Shown: positions 27,087-36,451 of the stretch, piece by piece
Position numbering within the stretch: position 1 is the stretch's first letter
Layout of the letters: each line of letters begins with the position of its first letter
Origin: Bog-473 sp963809715
Lineage (GTDB): Bacteria > Actinomycetota > Acidimicrobiia > Acidimicrobiales > RAAP-2
Direction: 5' to 3'
Length of the DNA stretch: 64,000 nt
NCBI GenBank assembly: GCA_963809715.1
Contig: CAWEKO010000009.1
Coordinates: 307,832 to 371,831 of the forward strand
Made by a program: the position numbers and the translations under genes
The notes under the pieces: generated by a model
What the model saw: the letters and a program-made list of their open reading frames with translations, nothing else
The model's database searches: none
What the model was told of the DNA's origin: nothing

Positions 27087-28692
27087 TCAGAGCGGCGCAA
27101 CGTCGAGCAACTCGCGCGCGTGCGCACGCGCCGCGTCACTGCCCGGGTGACCCGAGAGCATGCGCGAGAGCTCGGTCACCCGTTCCTCGCCGTCCACCGT
27201 CGCCGCCGTGGTCACCGTCCGGCCCTTCGACTCCCGTTTGACCACGCTGATCTGCGCGTCGGCCTGGGCCGCCACCTGGGCCAGGTGGGTCACCACGAGC
27301 ACCTGGCGGTCCCGGCTCACCTCGTGCAGTGCCTCGCCCAGCGCCAGCGCGGCGGCCCCGCCGACGCCGGCGTCGACCTCGTCGAAGATCATGGTCTGGG
27401 GCCCACCCAGGGCGACGAGGCGGATGGCCAACATGGCCCGGGCCAGCTCGCCCCCCGAGGCGGACCGGGCCAACCCCTGCACGGGCTCACCCACGTTGGC
27501 GCCGAGCAGCAACTCCACCGGCTCACCCGTGCCCCTCGGGGCCACCTCGACCTCGAGGCGCGCCCCGCCCATGGCCAGGTCGCCCAGGCGAGCCGCCACC
27601 CGCTGCCCGAAGCTGCCGGCCGCGGCGGCGCGCGTCGCCCGCACCTCGGCCTCGGCCGCCGCCAGCTCGCGCCGGCGCACACCCCGCTCGGCCCCGAGCC
27701 GCGCCGCCTCGCCCTCGGCGTCCTCGAGGGCGGCCAGCCGGACCGCGGCCGTCTCTCCGTACTCCATCACGGCGGCCAGGTCCTCGCCGTACTTGCGGCG
27801 CAGGTCGGCCAGCAGGCGCCGGCGCTCGTGCACCTCGGCCAGCCGGTCCGGATCGTCCTCCCAGCCCTCGACGTCGTCGCGCAATGTGCGCGAGACGTCG
27901 GAGAGCTCGACCGCGGCGGCCACGATGCGCGCCCGCGCCGCCTCGAAGCCCTCCCGCCCCGCCAGCGCGGTGCCGGCCCGGCCCAGGAGGTCGAGCACGC
28001 CGCCGTCGCCACCGACGAGCTCGGTGGCCAGCAGCCCGCTCTCCCGGTAGGCGCCGGCGTCGGCCAGGCGCTCCTCCTCGAGGCGCAGGGCCTGGTCCTC
28101 CCCCGCGTCGTCCAGCTGGGCCACTGCGATCTCCTGCACCTGGTGGCGCAGCACGTCGGCCTCGCGGGCTCGCTGCTGGTCGTCGCCGCCCAATGCGTCC
28201 AGGGCCTCGTCGAGCGCCCGCAGCTGGCTGCGCAGGGCGCGCACCCGGCTGAGATCGGTGCCGGCGAACGCGTCGAGGACGTCGCGCTGGGCGGCCGGAG
28301 TCACGAGGGTCCGGTGCTCGTGCTGTCCGTGGATCTCCACGAGCTCCGACCGCCGTCTCACCCAGGGCGCGCACCGAGGCCATGCGCCCGTCGATCCACG
28401 CCCGCGAACGACCCTCGGCCGGGACGGAGCGGGCCAGGATGACCTCGGCCCAGGTCGTCTCTTCCCCACCGTCATCCTGGTCGGGCACGAAACGGGCCTC
28501 GACCAGCGCCTCGGCTGCGCCGGCCCGCACCATCCCCACCTCGGCCCGGCCCCCGAGGAGCAGCTGGAGCGCCTCGACCACCAGCGTCTTGCCGGCGCCC
28601 GTCTCGCCGGTCAGCGCGATCATGCCCGGGCCGAACGAGAGCGTGAGGTCCTCGATCACGCCGAGGTCCCGCACGCGCAGCTCGGTCAGCAC
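27087..28692 (-). CDS. recN: DNA repair protein RecN, frameshifted near residue 115
   Basis: From GTG 28692, the first ~115 residues (MLTELRVRDLGVIEDLTLSF, Walker A GETGAGKT) are in one frame; from about 28350 the rest is in another (ELVEIHGQHEHRTLVTPA to the end). Removing one G of a GCGG run makes it read LGETASELVEIHGQH, the normal RecN sequence. The C-terminal half has the ABC signature SASGGELARAMLAIR and Walker B TMIFDEVDAGVGG. RecN is an SMC-like ATPase in double-strand break repair. It follows nadK by a few bases. The frameshift is probably a sequencing error, but loss of RecN is also tolerated in nature. Confidence 0.9.
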
Positions 28693-28696
28693 GGCG

Positions 28697-29566
28697 TCAC
28701 GGGCGCGGTCGGTCGGCCAGCAGGCGGAAGCGCAGGATGCTCCCGAACGTCTGCGGTTCGTTGCGCACCACCCGGACCGGCTTGGCGGCCACCCGGCACG
28801 TGATGACCGAACCGGGCTGGAGCCGGCCGACGTCCGCCCCGTCGATCACCAGCGCCCCGGCCCGGTCGGGTACTACCTCGATGCGCACCTCCTGGTGCTC
28901 GCCGAGGACCAGGCTGCGGTCGAGCGAGAGGTGCGGGGCCACCGGCGTCACCACCATGGCGCGCAAGGTGGGGGCCAGGATCGGGCCGCCCGCCGAGAGG
29001 TTGTAGGCGGTCGACCCCGTCGAGGTGGCCACGATGAGCCCGTCGGCGGAGTAGGTCAGGGCCTCCTCGCCGTCGATCCGGGTGGCCAGGCGCACGGTGT
29101 GACCGAAGTCGATCTTCTCGATCACGACCTCGTTGAGGGCCAGCAGCGACATGTCGTCACTGAGGGAACGGTCGGCGATGGACACCTCGAGCGCGCAGCG
29201 CGACTCGATGGTCGCCCCGCCCTCGAACACCTTGCGCAGCGCCCCACGGATCTGGTCCGGGCCGAGGTCGGGCAGGTACCCCACCCGGCCGAAGTTCACG
29301 CCGAGCACCGGCACGTCGGTGCCCGTGGCCAGGCGCACGATGCGCAGGAAGGTGCCGTCGCCCCCGAGACTGACCGCGACCGTCGAGCCGGCCAGGTCGA
29401 CCAGACCGAGGTCCCGCTCGACCCCGTCGTCGTCGACCCGGTCCGGGCCGCTGAAGCGCAGGATGCGCGCCGTGTCACCCCGGCCCTTGAGCCAGGTTGC
29501 CGTGTCGTTGGCCAGGGCCAGCGCGTCGGGCCGGTCCGGATGGACGAGAAAAGTGACGGTCGCCAT
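28697..29566 (-). CDS. nadK: NAD kinase
   Basis: This 289-residue protein begins MATVTFLVHPDRPDALAL at ATG 29566. It has the GGDGTFLRIVRLA motif (near residue 75), VNFGRVGYLPDL and TGSTAYNLSAGGPILAP, the NAD-kinase signatures. It makes NADP from NAD. It sits between tlyA (14 bp upstream) and recN (4 bp downstream), an order common in actinobacteria. Confidence 0.95.
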   Translation of the reverse strand: MATVTFLVHPDRPDALALANDTATWLKGRGDTARILRFSGPDRVDDDGVERDLGLVDLAGSTVAVSLGGDGTFLRIVRLATGTDVPVLGVNFGRVGYLPDLGPDQIRGALRKVFEGGATIESRCALEVSIADRSLSDDMSLLALNEVVIEKIDFGHTVRLATRIDGEEALTYSADGLIVATSTGSTAYNLSAGGPILAPTLRAMVVTPVAPHLSLDRSLVLGEHQEVRIEVVPDRAGALVIDGADVGRLQPGSVITCRVAAKPVRVVRNEPQTFGSILRFRLLADRPRP

Positions 29567-29580
29567 GGCGGGCTCCGGGC

Positions 29581-30456
29581 TCAGCCGGACCGGCTCCCGC
29601 CGACCGCCACCAGCTGCTCGGCCTCGGCCAGCGCACCGGCCAGGACGTCCGTCTCGCCCGTCTCGCCCGTCTCGCCCGTCACGTCCGTCAACCCTTTGCG
29701 GGCGTGGACCAGGAACTCGACGTTGCCTGCGGCACCGGTCAACGGGGAGGCCATCGCTCCCACTATGCCGGTTCCGGCGGCTCTCAGCGCGGACGTGACC
29801 CCCTCGAGCGCGCCCAGCCACAGGGCGGGGTCGCGCACCACCCCCTTGCCCTTGGAGGCGGCCGCCCGCCCCACCTCGAACTGGGGCTTGACCAGCAGGA
29901 CGAGGTCGGACCCGGGGGCGGCCACGGGGCCGCAGAGGGCGGGCAGCACCGAGCGCAGCGAAATAAAGGACAGGTCGGCCACCACCAGCGGGCAGGGTAC
30001 GAACTCCGGGTGGGCCGCCTCCAGCTGGGCCACGGTGAGGGTGCGGACGTTCACCCGCTCGAGCACCACCACCCGGTCGTCGGCCCGCAGGCGGGCATCG
30101 AGTTGGCCGTGCCCCACGTCCACGGCGTAGACCAACTCGACGCCTCGCTGGAGCAGGCAGTCGGTGAAGCCGCCGGTCGAGGCACCGGCGTCGAGGGCGC
30201 GGCGGCCCTCGGTGACCACGTCGAAGCGATCCAATGCGGCCCCGAGTTTCAGGCCGCCCCGACTCACGTAGGGCGAAGCCGGGCCCAGCAGCACCACTGG
30301 CTCGTCCGGCCCGACCAGCCGGGCCGCCTTGTCGGCGGGGGCGCCGCCCACCAGCACGCTCCCGGCTGCGATGGCGGCCTGGGCCTCCTGGCGGCTGCCG
30401 GCCAGTCCCCGGCGCACGAGCTCGTTGTCGAGCCGGCGGCGGGGCGAAGGGGTCAG
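29581..30456 (-). CDS. tlyA: TlyA-family rRNA 2'-O-methyltransferase (hemolysin A family)
   Basis: The protein has an S4 domain at the start (RRRLDNELVRRGLAGS, GSVLVGGAPADK) and an FtsJ-type methyltransferase core: YVSRGGLKLGAALDRF, LDAGASTGGFTDCLLQRG and VADLSFISLRSVLPAL. TlyA methylates rRNA cytidines. The usual start falls at CTG 30456, overlapping the TGA of the upstream gene; no ATG or GTG fits well, so the exact start is uncertain. A GTG a few codons later is an alternative. The C-terminus has a TGETGETGE repeat. Confidence 0.87.
   Translation of the reverse strand: MTPSPRRRLDNELVRRGLAGSRQEAQAAIAAGSVLVGGAPADKAARLVGPDEPVVLLGPASPYVSRGGLKLGAALDRFDVVTEGRRALDAGASTGGFTDCLLQRGVELVYAVDVGHGQLDARLRADDRVVVLERVNVRTLTVAQLEAAHPEFVPCPLVVADLSFISLRSVLPALCGPVAAPGSDLVLLVKPQFEVGRAAASKGKGVVRDPALWLGALEGVTSALRAAGTGIVGAMASPLTGAAGNVEFLVHARKGLTDVTGETGETGETDVLAGALAEAEQLVAVGGSRSG
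29648..29690 (-). repeat. 9-bp tandem repeat in the end of tlyA
   Basis: The 9-mer GTCTCGCCC is present three times in a row, with a diverged flanking copy, in the tlyA coding sequence. It encodes TGE repeats in the C-terminal tail. It is in frame and does not disturb the reading frame. Confidence 0.75.
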
Positions 30457-31159
30457 CTGGCCTTCTTCGGGGCGGTCTTGGTGTCGGACACCGCCTCGTC
30501 CGTGTGCTTGGCCTTCTCCGCCTTGTCCTTCTTGGGGCCGTCCTTCTTGTCCCTGTCCTTGTTCTTGCTGCTGCCTTGGTCTTCGTGGCCTTGGACTTCG
30601 TGGCCTTGGCCCGCTTCGGCACGGCTGCTTCCGCCGCCCCCTTGGCCCGACCCGCCGTCTTCTCGGCCTGCCGCCGGGCCTCTTTGGCCGCCTTGGTCGC
30701 CCCGGCCGTCGCCGTCTTGGCCGCGTTGGTCGCCCCGGCCGTCGCCGTCTTGGCCGCGTTGGTCGCCTGCTTCGTGGCACCGGCGGTGGCGCCCTTGGCC
30801 GCCTGGGTGGCCTGCTGCGTTGCCGCCTTGGTCGCGCCCGCAGCGCCCGCGGTGGCCTTTCGACCGGCCTCGGCTGATCTCTTCAGGACCACGGCCACCT
30901 GGTTGGCGATCTCCTCGATCGACGCCGAGTCGATCTTGGCCAGCTGGGCGTGTACCTCGCGGCGCACCAGCTCGAGCAGGTTCTCGCTCGTCTTCTTGCT
31001 TCGTTCCACCATGGCGTCCACCCGTTCCTGGGCCTGGCTGCGGGGGATCTCCCCGGCGTTCACCAGCTCCCGCACGATCTCCTCGGCCCTGCCCCGGGTG
31101 AGCTGCCCGAGGACGGACCCCGCATCGAGATATTTCCGAATCCGCTCATTGCTTGCCAT
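30453..31159 (-). CDS. Histone-like/phasin-like Lys-Ala-rich protein, frameshifted near its end
   Basis: The N-terminal ~100 residues form helices (MASNERIRKYLDAGSVLGQ, RELVNAGEIPRSQAQERVDAMVER, ASIEEIANQVAVVLKRS), like phasin or polyhydroxyalkanoate-granule-associated proteins. The rest is Ala/Thr/Lys repeats (AAKTATAGATNAAKTATAG) ending in a Lys-rich tail, like histone-H1-like DNA-binding proteins. The true tail (DKAEKAKHTDEAVSDTKTAP to KKAS) is in a second frame with the normal codon bias, so there is a single-base change near 30568. Without it the frame would run on falsely into tlyA. It could bind nucleoid DNA or granules. Confidence 0.72.
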
Positions 31160-31202
31160 TGAACCAGAGTATCGAAAGTGCTAGCTGCCAGCAAGCACTT
31201 TT

Positions 31203-31982
31203 TCAGCCGGTCGGGACACTCTGGCGCACCAGGGTGGCCAGGTCCACCGCCGTGGCCGCCGCGTCGAGGCACGCCGGAATCCCGTCCGGCGGGGTCACCC
31301 CCGAGAGCACCAGGGCAAACGGGACGCCCAACTGGGTGGCCAGCGCACCGTCGGTGGACGGGCGGTCTCCCACCACGACCCGCAGCTCACCGGCCGGGAC
31401 GAGGGCCGCGATGGCATCGGCCGTGGGTCGCTCCGGCTTGCCGGCCACCTCGGGCTCGGCCTCTGCGCCCGTGGCCACCGCGGCCAGGATGGACCCGGCG
31501 CCCGGGATCAATCCCTCGGGCGTCGGGTAGGTGGCGTCCGCGTTGGTGGCTACGAAGCGGGCGCCGGCTCGCACTGCGGCCACGGCTCGGGCCAGATCGT
31601 CGTAGGTGAAGTGACGGGTCCAGCCCACGACGACGGCATCGGCCGGGCCCTCGTGGACCACGGTCACGCCACGGTCGGCCAGCGCCTCGAGCACCCCGTC
31701 CTCGCCCAACACCACGGCCGTGGTCCCCGGGGCCAGCAGCCCCGCTGCCACGTCGGCCGAGCGCAGCAGGTCCGCGTCGGCAGCCGTGATGCCGCAGTGG
31801 CCCAGTTGCTTCTTGAGCTGGGCCCGGGTGGGCGCAGAGTTGTTGGTGGCGAAGAGCACGTGGACGCCGGCGCCGCGCAGGCGGGCCACCGCCTCGTCGA
31901 CGCCTGGAATGGGCCGGCCGCTCAACCAGACCACGCCGTCCAGATCGAGCACCCAGGTCCCCCCGGGCGGCGGTGGCCACAT
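31203..31982 (-). CDS. HAD-superfamily IIA phosphatase (NagD-like)
   Basis: This 259-residue protein starts MWPPPPGGTWVLDLDGVVWL. Motif I is DLDGVVW, motif II FATNNSAPTRAQ, and motifs III/IV PERPTADAI and VVVGDRPSTDGALATQLG, all typical of the HAD-IIA subfamily. It dephosphorylates small sugar or nucleotide phosphates. It lies upstream of the histone-like gene on the same strand (43 bp). An ATG at 32060 would add 26 residues unlike the family. Confidence 0.87.
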   Translation of the reverse strand: MWPPPPGGTWVLDLDGVVWLSGRPIPGVDEAVARLRGAGVHVLFATNNSAPTRAQLKKQLGHCGITAADADLLRSADVAAGLLAPGTTAVVLGEDGVLEALADRGVTVVHEGPADAVVVGWTRHFTYDDLARAVAAVRAGARFVATNADATYPTPEGLIPGAGSILAAVATGAEAEPEVAGKPERPTADAIAALVPAGELRVVVGDRPSTDGALATQLGVPFALVLSGVTPPDGIPACLDAAATAVDLATLVRQSVPTG

Positions 31983-32173
31983 GGTGGCCGAGGCTAACGC
32001 CCTTCGTCGCCTCCACGGCGTGGCGGAAGTCACCGTCGAGGGAACGAGCTCGGGCTGCACCGGCAGGGCGCCCGAAGGCCGAGAGTTTCCATCGCGCCAT
32101 CCGACTCCCGCTCAGCGCGGTGACCGCGGCGGACGTGGTCGCGCAGGAAACGCGAGCTGCGGGGCAGACGCGG

Positions 32174-32581
32174 CTAGGGGTCGACGATCGAGGGCCGAAA
32201 GGCCAGGGTACGGGCCATGTCGCGCTGGGTGACGAAGCCGACGACCCGGGCGTCCGCCGTGACCGGGAGCCGGGTCTGGCTGGTCCTCGTCATCACGGCC
32301 ACGGCGTGCTCGACGGACTCGTCGACGTCGACGTCGACGGTCACCGGCTCCCCCGGTCCGGCCAGGGCGGACAGCTGGACCTGGCGTGGATCGAGCCCCT
32401 TGGCCACCACCTTGGCGACAATGTCGCGATTCGAGACGGTTCCGGCCAGGTGTCCGTCGGCGAGGCAAAAAGGGACCGATTCCTCTTCGTGGCTGGTCAG
32501 GTAGGCGGCGGCGTCGGCCACCGAATCGGTGGTGTGCAAGACGTCGAGGACGGGGCACATGACGTCGCGGACGGTCTTCAT
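32174..32581 (-). CDS. Two-CBS-domain protein
   Basis: This 135-residue protein consists of a pair of CBS domains (MKTVRDVMCPVLDVLHTTDS, GTVSNRDIVAKVVA; VAVMTRTSQTRLPVTADARVVGFVTQRDM). Such proteins bind adenosine nucleotides and regulate partners, which are unknown here. The gene lies downstream of the 2-oxoacid dehydrogenase operon but is separated from it by about 340 bp. Confidence 0.85.
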   Translation of the reverse strand: MKTVRDVMCPVLDVLHTTDSVADAAAYLTSHEEESVPFCLADGHLAGTVSNRDIVAKVVAKGLDPRQVQLSALAGPGEPVTVDVDVDESVEHAVAVMTRTSQTRLPVTADARVVGFVTQRDMARTLAFRPSIVDP

Positions 32582-32919
32582 GGGCGACCTCCAGGGGCGC
32601 CGAAGGGCGACGGCGCTCCCCCTCCCCACCCTCGCGCCGAGCGCAGGGCGAGGCAATGGGTGCAACGGCCGGGGCGACCCCGCTGGCTCGGGTCGCGCTC
32701 TTTGCCGTGGACCCAGAGACGCGACAGAGGTTCGTCGACCCATTGAGTGTCGCGACGCGATCGCATGGCGGCGCCGCTCCCCTCGGTACGCAGGCGGCGG
32801 GCGCGTCCGCCCTCGATCGCGAGGAGGCCATCGGTTTGGTGGGTGAGCTGAGGAGCTCGAACGCCGACTGGGACCCTGCGTGCGGGCACCAGTCCCCGGC
32901 TGGCCGGCGGGCCCGGCGA
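32582..32919. other. Gap between CBS gene and E2 gene
   Basis: About 340 bases with no open frame that I can support. It probably holds the end of the dehydrogenase transcript and the promoter of the CBS gene. No clear terminator with a T-run was seen. Confidence 0.5.
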
Positions 32920-34174
32920 TCAGCTCAGCGCGAACAGGTTGGTGGGGTCGCCCAGCACCTCGCCCACCGCGCTGAGGAAGAGCGAGGCGGCCTGTCCGTC
33001 CACCAGGCGGTGGTCGAAGGCCAGGCTCAGGGTGACGACGTGGCGCAAGGCGACGGCCCCCTCGAACTCCCAGGGCCGCGGGGTGATGGCGCCCATGGCC
33101 ATGATCGCCGCCTCGCCCGGGTTGAGAATGGGCACCCCGGCGTCCACACCGAAGATGCCGACGTTGGTGAGGGTGATGGTGCCACCGCGCAGGTCGTCGG
33201 GGGTGGAGCGAGCCTCGCGGGCCGTGGCGGTCAGCTCGTCGAGCGCCCGCACCAGCTCGCGTAGCGACAGATCGTGGGCGTCCTTGATGTTCGGCACGAC
33301 CAGGCCGTGCGGACCGGCCACCGCGATGCCGAGGTTCACGTAGTGCTTGGTCACGACCACGCCGGCCGCGTCGTCCCACGACGAATTCAAGGTGGGCTGG
33401 AGCTCGAGCGCGAGCACAACGGCCCGGGCTGCGATCGCGAGGGGCGTGACATGGAGACCCTCGAAGTGACGGTTGGTCCGCAGCCGATGCACCAGCTCCA
33501 CCGTCGGTGTGACGTCGACGGTCAAGAACACGCAGGCCTGCGGCGCCTCGGCCACGCTGCGCACCATGGCTTCGGCCATGTGTTTCTGGACGCCGCGCAT
33601 CGGCGTGCGCGTCTCCCGACCGCGGGGCGCCCACGGCCGCCGGTACCCGTGAGTCCAGATGGGCGGCCAGGTCCTCGCGGGTGACGATGCCATCGGGCCC
33701 GTGGCCGGCCACGTCGGCCAGGTCCACCCCGGCCTGGCGAGCTGCGTAGCGCACCGGGGGGGCGGCAAGTGGGCGACCAGTACCCTCGGGTCGGGGTGGG
33801 GCGACGCCGTGGTCACGGTGGTCTCCGCCCCGTCGACGCCGGCGGCGGCTCGGCGCGGCTTCAGACGGGCCGTAGCCCACGAGCACCGACACCTTCTCCG
33901 GTTCGGCCGGTCCCTCATCGGCGGTGTCGCCTCCGGTGTCGACGGTCACGAGCGGAGCACCGACGGCCACAGTGTCACCGGGCTGCGCCAGCAGCTCGAC
34001 CACCGTGCCGGCGAAGGGGCTGGGCAACTCGACCACCGCCTTCTCGGTCTCGACCTCGGCCAGGACCTGGTTCAGGGTCACCGTGTCGCCGGTGGCCACG
34101 TGCCAGGCCACCACCTCGGCCTCGGTCAGGCCCTCCCCCAGGTCGGGCAAGAGGAAACGGCGCACGTCGCTCAT
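32920..34174 (-). CDS. 2-oxoacid dehydrogenase E2 (dihydrolipoyl acyltransferase), with about three frameshifts
   Basis: The lipoyl domain is intact at the start (FLLPDLGEGLTEAEVVAW, VETEKAVVELPSP with the lipoyl Lys). A peripheral-subunit-binding domain follows (PPVRYAARQAGVDLADVAGH). The catalytic domain lies in a second frame: MRGVQKHMAEAMVRSVAEA, LTNVGIFGVDAGVPILNPGE and the active-site FDHRLVDGQ. Codon bias places frame changes near 33855, at the seven-G run near 33757, and near 33625. E2 transfers the acyl group to CoA in the pyruvate or branched-chain oxoacid complex. Its ATG overlaps the E1 beta stop by 4 bp. The three indels suggest sequence error. Confidence 0.85.
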
Positions 34175-35163
34175 GGCGCATCCAGGCAGCGGTCGACCTC
34201 GTGGAGGATGCGGTCGGCGTCGGGCAGGAAGAAGCGCTCGAGTTTGGCCGGTGGGTACGGCGTGGCGAAGCCCCCCACCCTCCGCACCGGAGCCTCCAGG
34301 TGGTAGAAGCAGCGCTCCGAAATGCGGGCGGCGATCTCGGCCCCGAGGCCGCAGAAGACCGGCGCCTCGTGGACGACGACGAGCCGGCCCGTCTTGCGCA
34401 CCGACGCCTCGAGTGTCTCGAAATCGATGGGAGAGAGCGAGCGCAGGTCGAGCACCTCCACCGAGGTGCCCTCCGCGGCGGCCAGCCGGCCCGCCTCCAG
34501 CGCGGTGGCCACCATGGGGCCGTAGGCGGCGATGGTCACGTCGCTCCCCTCCGCCGCCACCCGGGCCCGGTGCAAAGGGAATCCGGCAACTGCAGCCTCG
34601 TCCTGGTCGACCTCGCCCTTCTCCCAGTAACGCCGCTTGGGCTCGAAAAAGACGACGGGATCGTCCGACGCGATCGCCTGCTGAATCATGCGATGCCCGT
34701 CGGCCGCGTTGCTCGGCGTCACGACGCGCAGGCCGGCGGTGTGGGCGAAGTACGCCTCGGGCGATTCCGAGTGGTGTTCGACCGCGCCGATGCCGCCGCC
34801 GTAGGGCACGCGGATGGTGAGGGGCATGGTCACCCTGCCCTCGTTGCGAAAACGGATTTTGGCCACCTGCGAGACGATCTGGTCGAAGGCGGGGTAGATG
34901 AAGCCGTCGAACTGGATTTCGCAGACGGGGCGGAAGCCCCGCATGGCCAGCCCGACCGCAGTGCCGATCAACCCGGACTCGGCCAGCGGGGTGTCGATGA
35001 CGCGGCGGTCTCCGAAGTCATCCTGGAGTCCCTCGGTGACACGGAAGACGCCGCCCAGCTTGCCGATGTCCTCTCCCATGAGGACGACCTTGGGGTCACG
35101 GGTCATGGCCTCGCGCAGGCCCGCGTTGAGCGCCTTGCCCAACGCCATGGTGGCCGCCGCCAT
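34171..35163 (-). CDS. 2-oxoacid dehydrogenase E1 beta subunit
   Basis: This 330-residue subunit starts MAAATMALGKALNAGLREAM. Conserved parts are VVLMGEDIGKLGGVFRVTEG, DTPLAESGLIGTAVG, RVPYGGGIGAVEHHSESPEAYF and LDLRSLSPID. With E1 alpha it forms the ThDP-dependent decarboxylase. The start overlaps the E1 alpha stop (TGATG). Sequence alone does not settle pyruvate versus branched-chain substrate. Confidence 0.92.
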   Translation of the reverse strand: MAAATMALGKALNAGLREAMTRDPKVVLMGEDIGKLGGVFRVTEGLQDDFGDRRVIDTPLAESGLIGTAVGLAMRGFRPVCEIQFDGFIYPAFDQIVSQVAKIRFRNEGRVTMPLTIRVPYGGGIGAVEHHSESPEAYFAHTAGLRVVTPSNAADGHRMIQQAIASDDPVVFFEPKRRYWEKGEVDQDEAAVAGFPLHRARVAAEGSDVTIAAYGPMVATALEAGRLAAAEGTSVEVLDLRSLSPIDFETLEASVRKTGRLVVVHEAPVFCGLGAEIAARISERCFYHLEAPVRRVGGFATPYPPAKLERFFLPDADRILHEVDRCLDAP

Positions 35164-36290
35164 CAGGACTCCTCGTCCAAGCCGGCCAGGTACTCCTCGT
35201 AGTCGGCCCGCTCCTCCTCGAGGAGCGGATGCGGATCGGCGTAGACATGGGAGAACAGTGCGTCGGATCCGGGGTCGGGCATCGACAGGCAGCCCTGGCG
35301 CAGTGCCACCGCGGCGGCGTCCGCCCGCGCCGTCACCTCTTCGTCGAAACGCTCGTCGAGCAGGCCCTCGACCTCGAGCAGCGCATGCAGGCGGGCAAGA
35401 GGGTCCTTGACCCGCCACTGCTCCTCCTCGGCGTGGCTGCGGTAACGCGTGGGGTCGTCCGACGTGGTGTGTGGTCCCATGCGGTACGTCACGGCCTCGA
35501 TGAGTGTGGGGCCCTGGCCGTCGTAGGCGCGGGCCAGGGCGAGCCGGGTGGCAGCCAGGACGGCCAACACGTCGTTGCCGTCCACCTGGATCCCGGGGAT
35601 GCCGTAGCCCTGGCCCCGCTGGGCGATCGAGGTGTGCGATTGGAGACGCACCGGCTCGGAGATGGCCCACTGGTTGTTCTGGCAGAAGAAGACGACAGGA
35701 ACGACGTAGCTGGCGGCGAAGCCGAAGGCCTCGGCCACATCGCCCTCGCTGCTCGCCCCGTCGCCGAAGTACGCCACCACGGCCGAAGCGGCTCCTTCGA
35801 GGGTGAGCCCGAGCGCGTAGCCGGTGGCGTGCAGGGTCTGGGAGCCAACGACGATGGCTGGAGTCGCGATGCCGTGCTCGGAGGGGTCCCAGCCCGAGTG
35901 GGCGGTGCCCCGCCACATGCGCAACATGGCCACCGGATCGACGCCCCTGCAGTACGCCACGCCGTGCTCCCGGTAACTCGGGAACACGAAGTCGTCGCTC
36001 CGCAGGGCCCGGGCCGAGCCCACCTGCGCCGCCTCTTGTCCCAGCAGGGGTGCCCACAAGCCCAGCTCCCCCTGACGCTGCAACGCCATCGCCTCGGCAT
36101 CGATCCGGCGGACCACCGCCATGTCGGCGTAGAGGCCGCGCAGCTCTTCGGCGTCCACGTCGGCCACCAGTTCCCAGTACGGGCAGCCCACAGTGCGCTG
36201 CCCGTCGACGGAGATCAGCTGGACGAGGCCGTCGAAGCCCATCCACTCGTCGATTCTCTCGCCCGGAACCAGGACCTGCGCTGTGGCCAT
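35163..36290 (-). CDS. 2-oxoacid dehydrogenase E1 alpha subunit
   Basis: This 375-residue subunit has the ThDP motif GDGASSEGDVAEAFGFAA ... FCQNNQWAIS (GDG-NN type, near residues 165-200), FPSYREHGVAYCRG, and the phosphorylation-loop-like YRMGPHTTSDDPTRYR. It is the first gene of the E1 alpha-E1 beta-E2 operon. No E3 (lipoamide dehydrogenase) gene is in the window, so E3 must come from elsewhere. The 160 bp up to ku should hold the promoter. Confidence 0.92.
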   Translation of the reverse strand: MATAQVLVPGERIDEWMGFDGLVQLISVDGQRTVGCPYWELVADVDAEELRGLYADMAVVRRIDAEAMALQRQGELGLWAPLLGQEAAQVGSARALRSDDFVFPSYREHGVAYCRGVDPVAMLRMWRGTAHSGWDPSEHGIATPAIVVGSQTLHATGYALGLTLEGAASAVVAYFGDGASSEGDVAEAFGFAASYVVPVVFFCQNNQWAISEPVRLQSHTSIAQRGQGYGIPGIQVDGNDVLAVLAATRLALARAYDGQGPTLIEAVTYRMGPHTTSDDPTRYRSHAEEEQWRVKDPLARLHALLEVEGLLDERFDEEVTARADAAAVALRQGCLSMPDPGSDALFSHVYADPHPLLEEERADYEEYLAGLDEES

Positions 36291-36451
36291 CGGGACTCCT
36301 TCCTCGAGCGGGGCTCGATGAAGGCATCACAGCATGATCAGGTCCCCATGCGCGGGAATTCAGGTCAGATCACGGTATCTCTGCACATTACAGTGCATGG
36401 GAATGCGCTATCGCGCAGAAGTGATGCGCCGGGCTCTGCCGAGAAGAAGGA

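Noticed and set aside
28697..31159. A single 820-codon open frame on the minus strand
   Set aside because: It joins the start of the histone-like gene to nadK through out-of-frame tlyA sequence. The middle is Arg-rich with the wrong codon bias, so it is three separate genes.
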